Of a stretch of 64,000 bases of DNA, positions 1-7,070 are shown in pieces. This DNA comes from Bacteroidia bacterium (GTDB lineage: Bacteria; Bacteroidota; Bacteroidia; Chitinophagales; Chitinophagaceae), in assembly GCA_030429205.1 (NCBI GenBank), contig JAUICZ010000001.1, positions 2,036,806-2,100,805 on the forward strand, read 5' to 3'. The notes under the pieces are model-generated. The model did not search any database, was not told the DNA's origin, and worked only from the letters and a program-made list of their open reading frames with translations. How positions within the stretch are numbered: position 1 is the stretch's first letter; the number at the start of each line of letters is the position of its first letter. A program made the translations under genes and the position numbers.

Positions 1-49
1 TTTTAAAGGTTTTCTTATTTTTGCCTACGCTAATATTTAAAACACACTA

Positions 50-760
50 ATGGGTAGGATATTTGAAGTTAGAAAGTCGAAGATGTTTGCTCGCTATGAT
101 AGGATGGCGAAGCAGTTCACTCGTATCGGTAAAGAAATAAACATTGCCGTAAAGGCGGGTGGACCTGAACCGGAGAACAACCCTGCATTACGTAGGTGCA
201 TGCAAAACGCGAAAGCTGTAAACATGCCGAAGGATCGTGTTGAAGCGGCCATCAAAAATGCACTGGGTAAAGACACCAGCAACTACGAGGAGGTATTGTA
301 CGAAGGTTATGGCCCGCATGGTGTGGCTATATTGGTAGAAACTGCAACAGATAATACTACACGTACTGTGGCTAACGTGCGTTCTCACTTCAACAAAGAG
401 AATGGCAGCTTGGGTAATAGCGGGTCTGTAGCATTTACTTTTAAGCACGTAGGTAGCTTTAAACTAAAGAGTGAGGGGCTGGATCAGGAAGAGCTGGAAC
501 TGGAGCTGATAGATGCAGGGCTTGAAGAAATGGGAGAAGATAGCGAAAGCAACCTGGTGATACGTTGTGCCTTTAACGATTTTGGTAACATGCAAAAGGC
601 GCTTGAAGAGAAGGGGCTAGAAACAATATCTGCAGAAACCGACTGGATACCACAAAATGTTGTTGAGGTAACAGACGAGCAGGCAGATGATATATCTAAA
701 CTAATAGAGCGTTTAGAACAAGATGATGATGTACAGCGAGTATTCCACAATATGGGGTAG
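50..760 (+). CDS. yebC: YebC/PmpR family protein
   Basis: This 236-residue protein has the full length and typical opening of the Bacteroidota YebC family ([20 protein letters not shown]) and the conserved acidic domains that follow. YebC-family proteins are cytoplasmic and described as transcriptional regulators; more recent work also links them to translation of difficult sequences such as proline runs. The ATG at 50 gives the family's usual N-terminus. The gene stands alone and ends in a strong rho-independent terminator. The family assignment is secure; the exact role in this organism is not shown by the sequence. Confidence 0.95.
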   Translation: MGRIFEVRKSKMFARYDRMAKQFTRIGKEINIAVKAGGPEPENNPALRRCMQNAKAVNMPKDRVEAAIKNALGKDTSNYEEVLYEGYGPHGVAILVETATDNTTRTVANVRSHFNKENGSLGNSGSVAFTFKHVGSFKLKSEGLDQEELELELIDAGLEEMGEDSESNLVIRCAFNDFGNMQKALEEKGLETISAETDWIPQNVVEVTDEQADDISKLIERLEQDDDVQRVFHNMG

Positions 761-785
761 TGCTGGTTTAATAATACTAAGTAAG

Positions 786-808
786 AGCAGGCTGTATGGC
801 CTGCTTTT
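786..808 (+). terminator. Rho-independent terminator of yebC
   Basis: A GCAGGC stem closes over a short loop with GCCTGC and runs into TTTTTT, 26 bases after the yebC stop codon. Confidence 0.85.
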
Positions 809-827
809 TTGTTTGAGATAAGGGTTC

Positions 828-862
828 GGCATGTTCGGCACTATGCCGAGGCCGCCGAGGTG
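828..862. repeat. GC-rich palindromic repeat, copy 1 (degenerate)
   Basis: A GC-rich patch containing GTTCGGCA twice, ATGCCGAGG and GCCGAGG in otherwise AT-rich DNA. It lies just downstream of the 870-1772 gene and resembles the patches at about 1812-1842 and 2785-2879, which sit at the other ends of the duplicated gene pair. The shared words are TCGGCA/TGCCGA, with TCGG replaced by GCGG in places. Confidence 0.6.
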
Positions 863-869
863 ACTATTC

Positions 870-1772
870 TTACAGTTTTCTGCCGTTTACTTCTACCGTG
901 TTTTGCATATTCATTTTGTATTTCTCTTTTTCATGTTCACTTACATTAGCTTCAAATGTAATAATAAAGTTGTTTTGTATAATAGCATTTAGAGGCCAAT
1001 GGTCTCTTTCCCTAAATTGTCCATTTGCAATATAATCTCCATTAATGTCTATGACATCAGCTTGAGTGGATTTTTCTAAACTCGTCTTTACGTCTTTAGT
1101 ATTCATGAGTTTTCCGGTTGCAGAGACACTTACTGTATTGTCCTTATTTCCCTTAACTTTTAAAGAACATTTGTAATCAAAAAAATCTTTTTTACTGCCT
1201 TTTAACTGTACTATATTTTCCCATATACCACCATTCTCAATTTTTTCAGTATATAATGTATTTAAGTAGTGGCAAGTTAGGGTCAGAAAAGCAGGCCCTA
1301 GCATTGTCATTGTTTCCTGTAGGTGGTCCTCATTTGCCATGCCTTTTAATACATGTTTCCAAAAGTCTTCAATTTTTATTACTTCTAGTTTGTTAGTCGT
1401 GTATACTTCAAACTCTTTGTTTAAAATACTTTTCATTAGAGCCATAGATTCTATACTTAAACTATCAAGCCCCGTCGTGTCAACATCTCTTGTCGAAACC
1501 AGTACATTCTTTTCAGGCATTTCATACTGCATCTCGATATTTGTTAGATATGATTTGAATTTTATTGAATCCGACTTTACTTCTTGTACTTCCATTATCA
1601 TATCAGCATTCATCTCTAAATGCATATAATAAGAGATGACCGTTGTTTTTGAGGTCATTTTACAGTTAAAAGCATATCGTTCACCTTCTTTTACATTCAG
1701 TAGTAGAGACTTTTGTGCATAGCTAATTGAGGAGAACACCAAAAGGGTTACAAGTATGGATATGTATTTCAT
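870..1772 (-). CDS. Secreted protein of unknown function, tandem paralogue A
   Basis: A 300-residue protein with a clear signal peptide ending near residue 19 (SYAQ), followed by a beta-rich soluble domain. I do not recognise a named function; the start after the signal (KSLLLNVKEGERYAF) and the length resemble the uncharacterised Bacteroidota DUF6263-type secreted proteins, but that is a weak match by eye. It is a clear paralogue of the next gene (1855-2748), with the same signal peptide, the same first mature residues and the same C-terminus (VEVNGRKL versus VEIKGRKL). Both are on the minus strand, 82 bases apart, and the upstream and downstream flanks are also duplicated, so the pair arose by tandem duplication. 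Probably periplasmic or exported. Confidence 0.8.
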   Translation of the reverse strand: MKYISILVTLLVFSSISYAQKSLLLNVKEGERYAFNCKMTSKTTVISYYMHLEMNADMIMEVQEVKSDSIKFKSYLTNIEMQYEMPEKNVLVSTRDVDTTGLDSLSIESMALMKSILNKEFEVYTTNKLEVIKIEDFWKHVLKGMANEDHLQETMTMLGPAFLTLTCHYLNTLYTEKIENGGIWENIVQLKGSKKDFFDYKCSLKVKGNKDNTVSVSATGKLMNTKDVKTSLEKSTQADVIDINGDYIANGQFRERDHWPLNAIIQNNFIITFEANVSEHEKEKYKMNMQNTVEVNGRKL

Positions 1773-1811
1773 GTCTGCTAATATAGGGTATAATTATTCC
1801 TTTCTCTTCCC

Positions 1812-1842
1812 CTCGGCGTGCGGCACTACGCCGCGGGTGCCG
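1812..1842. repeat. GC-rich palindromic repeat, copy 2
   Basis: A GC-rich patch (TCGGCGTGCGGCACTACGCC, then GCGGGTGCCGCGG) between the two paralogous genes. It is followed by GTGACTGTTCTTACAGTTTT, which matches the flank of copy 1 (GTGACTATTCTTACAGTTTT) and contains the stop codon of the adjacent gene. Confidence 0.6.
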
Positions 1843-1854
1843 CGGTGACTGTTC

Positions 1855-2748
1855 TTACAGTTTTCTGCCTTTTATTTCAACAGTTGTATAGAATGTAATA
1901 GTTTGCGGCTGATTATTGTAATCCTCATGGTTTATATTCAAAGTCATAGCAAGTGTGTTTTTTACAATAACATGTTTTGGCCAGTGCTCTTTTTTAGATA
2001 GTTGTGCATCGGCGTAGTATTTGCCATCTATATTTGTCATGGTAATATTCGGGTCTTTGTTTAATGCGGTTAATACTTCTTCCGGGTTTTTAAGTACACC
2101 TTTTCCTGTAACATGTGTTATATCACTTTCTTCTAATTTGAAGTTGCATTCATAATCAGTATAAGATTTTGTAGTGCCTTTTAGTGATGCTGTATTTTGC
2201 CATTTTTTCTTTTTTATGTTTTTATCAGAGTATATAGTGCTCAGGTAGTGATTGCTAAACGATAATATAGAAGGTCCTATTATACCAATTGCCTTTTCTA
2301 GATTTGAATTTTTCACCCCATCAAGCATTGTTTCCCAAAAACCTACTATATCTATTAGTGAAAAACTCTTATCTGTATATATATCAACCTTTTTGTTCAA
2401 TGTGCTTCTAAGTAGGGTTCTTTCTTCTCTGTCAGTACTGTCATATTCGGATGTGTCTACGTTACGAGTAGTTATAGTTTCCTGAAAGTATAGCATATCC
2501 ACTTTGAGTTCGATATTCGTCATGTATATATTGAACTTGATTTTATTAGCGTTTACTTCTTGCACTTCGATAATAAGATCAGCGTTTATTTCAGTATATA
2601 AAGTATCTTTTCCTCCTACCGTATTACTGTATATTTTGTAGTCATAAGCATATCGTTCACCTTTTTGCACATTCAGTAGTAGTGACTTTTGAGCATGGCT
2701 AATTGAGGAGAACACCAGAAGGGTTATAAGTATGGATATGTATTTCAT
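1855..2748 (-). CDS. Secreted protein of unknown function, tandem paralogue B
   Basis: A 297-residue protein with the signal peptide MKYISILITLLVFSSISHAQ and a soluble domain alignable over its whole length with the gene downstream at 870-1772. The two proteins have diverged strongly in the middle but keep both ends, including the shared sentence-like patterns NADLIIEVQEV / NADMIMEVQEV and YLSTIYSDK / YLNTLYTEK. No catalytic motif is visible and I cannot name a function. The upstream 40 bases are nearly identical in the two copies (CTGCTAATATAGAGTATAAT), so each copy probably carries its own copy of the same promoter region. Confidence 0.8.
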   Translation of the reverse strand: MKYISILITLLVFSSISHAQKSLLLNVQKGERYAYDYKIYSNTVGGKDTLYTEINADLIIEVQEVNANKIKFNIYMTNIELKVDMLYFQETITTRNVDTSEYDSTDREERTLLRSTLNKKVDIYTDKSFSLIDIVGFWETMLDGVKNSNLEKAIGIIGPSILSFSNHYLSTIYSDKNIKKKKWQNTASLKGTTKSYTDYECNFKLEESDITHVTGKGVLKNPEEVLTALNKDPNITMTNIDGKYYADAQLSKKEHWPKHVIVKNTLAMTLNINHEDYNNQPQTITFYTTVEIKGRKL

Positions 2749-2784
2749 ACCTGCTAATATAGAGTATAATTATTCCTTTCTCTT

Positions 2785-2827
2785 CCCCGCGGCATACCGC
2801 GGCATATGCCGCGCCCGCCGCGGTAGG
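2785..2827. repeat. GC-rich palindromic repeat, copy 3
   Basis: CGCGGCATACCGCGGCATAT followed by GCCGCGCCCGCCGCGG lies just upstream of paralogue B. It uses the same word (CGGCAT) as the perfect palindrome 11 bases further on, but with GC in place of TC next to it. Confidence 0.65.
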
Positions 2828-2837
2828 GTATTATGTG

Positions 2838-2879
2838 TGGTTCGGCATACCTCGGCATATGCCGAGGTATGCCGAACCA
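2838..2879. repeat. Perfect 42-bp palindrome
   Basis: Each half is TGGTTCGGCATACCTCGGCA plus T; the second half is the exact reverse complement, with no loop. Each half itself contains two TCGGCAT words. It lies between the divergent starts of the secreted paralogue pair (minus) and the rlmB-type gene (plus). It has no T-tract, so it is unlikely to be a simple terminator. Confidence 0.9.
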
Positions 2880-2921
2880 AGACTGTGATAATCCATAGCA
2901 AAACAATATTACCTTTACAGC

Positions 2922-3677
2922 GTGAATAAAAGAACCAATGCACTACCACTGGTAGTAGGGCGCAAACCATTGTTAGAAGCTATATCCTCGGGCAAAACGG
3001 TAGAAAAGATATTTTTGCTGCGCACTGCTACGGGTGATGAGATCAGCCTGATTAAGAAATTATCTAAGGAGCATAATATTCCCCTTAGTTTGGTGCCTGT
3101 AGAAAAGTTGAACCGCCTGACACGTGTAGAGCATCAGGGCGTAGTAGCATGGACCAGCCTGATAGATTATGTTGAACTGCAAGATGGTATTTCTCATATA
3201 GTAGAGCAGGGGCAAACACCGCTAATGGTTTTGCTGGACGGTGTCACCGATGTGCGCAACGTGGGGGCTATTGCTCGTAGTGCGTTATGCTGTGGTGCTC
3301 AGGCAATTATACTGCCTACTTCTTCATCTGCTTCACTTACAGAGGAGGCTGTGAAAGCATCGGCAGGCGCTTTGCAACAGATCATACTGTGCCGCATTGC
3401 TTCTACTCAGCAGGCTATAGATGTGTTAAGCCTGAATGGTATACGGGTTGTTGGTACACAAATGCATGGCAGCACGCCAATACATAAAGCAGACCTTACA
3501 GGACCAAGCTGCATTGTAATGGGGGCAGAAGATAAGGGTATTGGTAAAGATGTGCTGAAGCGTGCAGATGAGTTGGTACATATTCCCATGACGGGAGAGT
3601 TCGACTCGCTGAACGTATCTGTTGCTACGGGTATGGTACTGTACGAAGCCCAGCGGCAGCGCATTACAGCAGAGTAG
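2922..3677 (+). CDS. rlmB: 23S rRNA guanosine 2'-O-methyltransferase (RlmB/TrmH-like)
   Basis: A 251-residue SpoU/TrmH-family (SPOUT) methyltransferase. It has the N-terminal substrate-binding domain (VVGRKPLLEAI, about residues 10-20) and the three SPOUT motifs: DGVTDVRNVGAIARSA near 107-122, VMGAEDKGIG near 200, and IPMTGEFDSLNVSVATG near 225-241, which form the knotted SAM site. RlmB methylates the ribose of G2251 in 23S rRNA; other TrmH paralogues act on tRNA or other rRNA sites, so the target is inferred. The GTG start at 2922 places the N-terminus where the family normally begins. A second TrmH-type gene lies at 54090. Confidence 0.85.
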   Translation: MNKRTNALPLVVGRKPLLEAISSGKTVEKIFLLRTATGDEISLIKKLSKEHNIPLSLVPVEKLNRLTRVEHQGVVAWTSLIDYVELQDGISHIVEQGQTPLMVLLDGVTDVRNVGAIARSALCCGAQAIILPTSSSASLTEEAVKASAGALQQIILCRIASTQQAIDVLSLNGIRVVGTQMHGSTPIHKADLTGPSCIVMGAEDKGIGKDVLKRADELVHIPMTGEFDSLNVSVATGMVLYEAQRQRITAE

Positions 3678-3723
3678 TATGTCCTGTTAACAAAAAAAGA
3701 CTTTCCATTTAAAATTAAACCTA

Positions 3724-3731
3724 TACTTTTG
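3724..3731 (+). promoter_or_regulatory. Bacteroidota -7 promoter box of the cobalamin operon
   Basis: TACTTTTG fits the TAnnTTTG -7 element. It lies 5 bases before the 5' strand of riboswitch stem P1, so the transcript would start almost exactly at the aptamer. No clear -33 TTG is seen. Confidence 0.6.
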
Positions 3732-3736
3732 TGCTG

Positions 3737-3896
3737 CTGAGGTTCTCGCTCTGCGGGATGAAAAGGGAATCAGGTGTAAATCCTGAACATTACCCGATGC
3801 TGTAAGCTTCAAAACCAATCTTTTGTTTCCTCAAGCCACTGTTCATAGCGAGCGGGAAGGCGCAAAAGACGAAGTGAGTCAGAAGACCTGCCTTAG
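3737..3896 (+). promoter_or_regulatory. Cobalamin (B12) riboswitch
   Basis: The hallmark blocks are present in order: GATGAAAAGGGAATCAGGTG then TAAATCCTGA (P3 region, 3759-3786), ACCCGATGCTGTAAGC (3792-3807), GCCACTG (3836-3842), GCGGGAAGGC (3852-3861) and the B12 box AGTCAGAAGACCTGCC (3877-3892). Stem P1 can be drawn between 3737-3743 (CTGAGGT) and 3890-3896 (GCCTTAG). Riboswitches of this class turn down B12 uptake or synthesis genes when adenosylcobalamin or a related cobalamin binds. It lies 121 bases upstream of a predicted B12-uptake operon, which fits. Confidence 0.95.
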
Positions 3897-3947
3897 TAGA
3901 TATTATATCGCTGCTTTCGGGAATAGAAGCACAGATAACACTAAGGC
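3890..3947 (+). promoter_or_regulatory. Possible expression-platform switch stem
   Basis: GCCTTAGT at 3890-3897 pairs perfectly with ACTAAGGC at 3940-3947. The first strand is also the 3' strand of the riboswitch P1 stem, so this hairpin and P1 exclude each other. There is no T-tract after it, so if it matters it probably acts on translation or through a further downstream fold. The pairing is seen; the switching role is inferred. Confidence 0.5.
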
Positions 3948-4016
3948 GAAGTACACCTTCTTTGTTTCTGAAACTATCTCTAAGCTGCGTAATTGTTTAA
4001 CTTTTTAAGAACTTTT

Positions 4017-5012
4017 ATGCGCAAAATCTTTACAATCGCATCTGCACTATTACTTAGTGCAACAGTAAACGCTCAAGTCGTTTCAACTTTCGACAGTCTG
4101 ACTTTATCAGGTACAGACACTTTTTATGTAAACTATAGCAAGCCCGCTACCAATGTTGGTTTTACCAGTGGTGCAGCTGTTTTCGAAACAGTATACGATA
4201 CTGCAGGTTACTCCGGCCTTCGTCGTGGATTTGTGTACAGCAATATGACCGATAGTGTGACCAGTGGTTTTACCAATCAAAACTCTGCAAAAGCTGGTAT
4301 CGGTTACAATGGCTCATCGCAATATGCTGTAGCTTTTGTTACCGATAGCGTTGTTGTTGGTATGAAAGATACTGCTGCAAGTGCCAGCACCCAACCTCAG
4401 GGCTTCTACATTACCAACAATACTTATGCTTATAATAGTATGAAAGATGGTGACGGTTTTGCCAAGAAATTTGGAGGTGTACCTAATGTAGATAGCGACT
4501 GGTTTAAAGTAACGGTAAACGCATACTATATGGGCAACCTGAAGACGGACTATGTAGAGTTTTATCTGGCAGATTTTCGTGACCCGGATAGTACAAAAGA
4601 TTATATCATGAAAACATGGGAGTGGGTAGACCTTACTCCGTTGGGTGAAGTAGATAGCTTGAAGTTCTCTTTGTCATCAAGTGATACGGGATCATGGGGT
4701 ATGAACACTCCTGCATATTTTTGCATGGACGATATGAAGATAAATGTAGCTTATGTATCAGTAAATGACATAGTAAAAGCTCCTGCTGCAAAAGTATACC
4801 CAAACCCGGCGGTTAATCAATTGTATGTAGAGGTGTTGGATGCTGCAATACAACAAGTAAGCATTTATGACATGACGGGTAAAGTAGTAGCAATGCAAGA
4901 AGCTAAACAATCAAAACTGAGCTTTAATGTTGCACAACTACCGGCTGGTAACTACATCATCAGAATGAGTGGTGATAATGGAGTAGCCGTTTCTAAATTT
5001 GTAAAACAATAG
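4017..5012 (+). CDS. DUF4465 surface protein with T9SS type A sorting domain
   Basis: First gene of the riboswitch-controlled operon. The 331-residue product starts with a signal peptide (MRKIFTIASALLLSATVNAQ), continues with a DUF4465 domain (about 30-250; note MKTWEWVDLTPLGEVDSLKF and the end ...NTPAYFCMDDMKIN) and finishes with a T9SS type A sorting domain (VYPNPAVNQLYVEV to the C-terminus, about 258-331). DUF4465 genes often sit in B12-regulated loci of Bacteroidota, where surface proteins help bind cobalamin. T9SS export would place it on the cell surface. I chose the ATG at 4017 over a TTG 24 bases upstream because it begins the signal peptide exactly. The next gene starts after one spacer base. 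Confidence 0.85.
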   Translation: MRKIFTIASALLLSATVNAQVVSTFDSLTLSGTDTFYVNYSKPATNVGFTSGAAVFETVYDTAGYSGLRRGFVYSNMTDSVTSGFTNQNSAKAGIGYNGSSQYAVAFVTDSVVVGMKDTAASASTQPQGFYITNNTYAYNSMKDGDGFAKKFGGVPNVDSDWFKVTVNAYYMGNLKTDYVEFYLADFRDPDSTKDYIMKTWEWVDLTPLGEVDSLKFSLSSSDTGSWGMNTPAYFCMDDMKINVAYVSVNDIVKAPAAKVYPNPAVNQLYVEVLDAAIQQVSIYDMTGKVVAMQEAKQSKLSFNVAQLPAGNYIIRMSGDNGVAVSKFVKQ

Positions 5013-5013
5013 G

Positions 5014-6006
5014 ATGAAGATATTCGTAACTATAGTCTTTTCACTATTAACTTGTACGTCTGCTGTGGCGCAGTTTGCGCCGCAGGCAGGTGTAGCAGGC
5101 AGCGATGCTATAAGTGCGACGGACAAGCGGTTTGTAGCATGGGCTACTACCTGCGATCTGGAAAGAGGTTGGGTTGATATTGCGGATAAAAGCAAAGGAC
5201 AAACTACACTGGGTAACAAAGCGGCTGCTTTAGGTAAAAGAGATGGATCGTTAGTGAGCCTGGGTGATAGTGGAGTAGCAACAGTCACTTTCCCGGGTAA
5301 ATTATATAATGGCCCGGGACCTGATTTTGCAGTATTCGAAAATGGATTTACAAATCCCGCCAACCCGGAAGAAGCATTTCTTGAGTTTGCATTCGTTGAG
5401 GTGAGCTCCGATGGTATCAACTTTGTACGTTTCCCTGCAAGTTGTCATATCGATACACCGCAAATACCCGGATCGGGAGTGTATGCCAACGCGCGTAAGG
5501 TGAACAATTTGGCAGGTAAATATATAGCAGGGTATGGCACGCCTTTCGATCTTGAGGAGTTAAAAGGTACACCCGGGTTAGATGTGAATAGTGTATCTCA
5601 TGTAAGAATAGTAGACGTCATAGGGACTGTAACAGGTAACGGAAGTTTAGATAATGAAGGCAAAGTTATTAACGACCCTTATCCTACACCGTTTCCATCT
5701 GGTGGTTTCGACCTGGATGCTGTAGGTGCCATACATATACCCGGTTGGTGGCCGCAATCTGTAAATGATATACAAGAGCAACAAGTTAGTATAAGCCCCA
5801 ATCCTGCTTCAGACTATGTTCATCTGTCTGTAAAAAACGAGGGAGTGCTAACGATAATAGATGCTATAGGCAGAGTTGTATATAAAAAGAATAGTACAGC
5901 GCAGGTAGTAACGGTAGATCTTCGTAATTTTCATAAAGGCGTGTATTACTTAACGTTCGTTAACCGACAAGGTGAAATATGTACAAGCAGTTTCAGCAAA
6001 TATTAA
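5014..6006 (+). CDS. Surface protein with T9SS type A sorting domain, B12 operon
   Basis: A 330-residue protein with signal peptide (MKIFVTIVFSLLTCTSAVAQ), a beta-sandwich-like domain of about 230 residues (motifs FAVFENGF, LEFAFVEVSSDG, DLDAVGAIHI) and a T9SS type A tail (ISPNPASDYVHLSV, about 258 onward). It starts one base after the stop of the DUF4465 gene and overlaps the next gene by 28 bases, so all are probably cotranslated. The central domain is of a type annotated only as cell surface protein, and is often beside BtuB in Bacteroidota. A role in capturing cobalamin at the surface is inferred from the riboswitch and neighbours. Confidence 0.8.
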   Translation: MKIFVTIVFSLLTCTSAVAQFAPQAGVAGSDAISATDKRFVAWATTCDLERGWVDIADKSKGQTTLGNKAAALGKRDGSLVSLGDSGVATVTFPGKLYNGPGPDFAVFENGFTNPANPEEAFLEFAFVEVSSDGINFVRFPASCHIDTPQIPGSGVYANARKVNNLAGKYIAGYGTPFDLEELKGTPGLDVNSVSHVRIVDVIGTVTGNGSLDNEGKVINDPYPTPFPSGGFDLDAVGAIHIPGWWPQSVNDIQEQQVSISPNPASDYVHLSVKNEGVLTIIDAIGRVVYKKNSTAQVVTVDLRNFHKGVYYLTFVNRQGEICTSSFSKY

Positions 6007-7070
6007 TAGTAACCTTTGTTCTATTGTCCATTGGTTGTGCTAAAAATAAATCTGCACAGCCGGTAGGTAATGGTAACGGTGTGCCTAATACAAATCCTGA
6101 AGCAAGGAATGTATATGTGGCGTGCGAAGGGAGCTTTGGCAGTGGCAATGCCTCTTTGTTCATCAAAGACCTTAATGCCCAAACTGAGTTCGAAAATGTG
6201 TATCTCAATAAAAATGGCTCTGTGCTGGGTGATGTGTTTCAAAGTATGCAACGTATTGATGACAGGTTCTTTTTGTGCATCAACAATTCAGATAAGGTTG
6301 TAGTAGTAGATGCAAGTACGTTGGAGTATATCGGAGAAATAAGTATTCCCAAACCAAGATATGTGTTGCCTGTTACAAATGGTAAAGCTTATGTGAGCTC
6401 TTTGTACAGTAATAAAGTATATGTTATAGACCCTAACGATATGGTTGTAGAGGGTACAATAGATATGCCGGCGCAAAATACTGAAGGGATGGTGGCTTTA
6501 AGTAATTATGCTTACATATGTACATGGGATACTGCTTGCAATAAGGTATACATGGTAAACACAGTTACAGATAAACTTGCTGATAGTTTTACCATAGCAG
6601 GCAGAGCACCACATAGTGTTGGGGTAGATAGAGATGGAGCAGTTTGGGTATTATCCGGTAATGTGCAAAAGGGCAAAAATGCAGCACTGACGCGTCTGGC
6701 TCCGTTGTCGTCAGATGTGATGCAGTCTTATCAGTTCAAGCAAGGACAAGATCCGATAAAGTTAGTGTTCAATCAGTCGCGTGATGCTATGTATTTTATT
6801 GGGGTTAATTACGATGGACAATCTAAATATAACGGCGTATTTAAAATGCCTATCAACCAAGGGGCATTACCGACAACACCATTTATACCAACCAGTGGAG
6901 TGCAGTATTATTGGGGTTTAGGAGTAGATCCTGTTACGGATGAAGTATATGTGGGCGACCCTAAAGGTTTTATACAAAAAGGCAGTGTGTCTGTTTACGG
7001 TGCAAATGGAGATCAGATACGTACTTTTGGGGTAGGTATTGGTCCGGGTTTTTTCTTTTTCGATGAATAG
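5979..7070 (+). CDS. BtuG-like beta-propeller lipoprotein (DUF5074/YncE type)
   Basis: A 363-residue lipoprotein: signal peptide with lipobox ending LLSIGC, so Cys20 would be lipidated. The mature part shows repeating propeller blades (NKVYVIDPND..VEGTIDM; NKVYMVNTVTDKLADSFTI; DEVYVGDPKG). This is the layout of BtuG, the surface lipoprotein of gut Bacteroides that binds B12 with very high affinity and caps BtuB. The position directly before a TonB receptor and behind a B12 riboswitch strongly supports that role. The ATG at 5979 lies inside the preceding gene (28-base overlap), and the next gene's ATG overlaps this stop, so translation is likely coupled. Confidence 0.8.
   Translation: MYKQFQQILIVTFVLLSIGCAKNKSAQPVGNGNGVPNTNPEARNVYVACEGSFGSGNASLFIKDLNAQTEFENVYLNKNGSVLGDVFQSMQRIDDRFFLCINNSDKVVVVDASTLEYIGEISIPKPRYVLPVTNGKAYVSSLYSNKVYVIDPNDMVVEGTIDMPAQNTEGMVALSNYAYICTWDTACNKVYMVNTVTDKLADSFTIAGRAPHSVGVDRDGAVWVLSGNVQKGKNAALTRLAPLSSDVMQSYQFKQGQDPIKLVFNQSRDAMYFIGVNYDGQSKYNGVFKMPINQGALPTTPFIPTSGVQYYWGLGVDPVTDEVYVGDPKGFIQKGSVSVYGANGDQIRTFGVGIGPGFFFFDE

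Noticed and set aside
2732-2970. Two opposite short reading frames (plus 2732-2929, minus 2770-2970) with similar internal peptides
   Set aside because: They cross the 42-bp palindrome, which reads the same on both strands; the shared peptide is a by-product of the palindrome.
3823-4008. A 61-codon reading frame overlapping the riboswitch
   Set aside because: It runs through the B12 box and P1 stem, whose conservation is explained by the RNA; no ribosome-binding or protein feature supports it.
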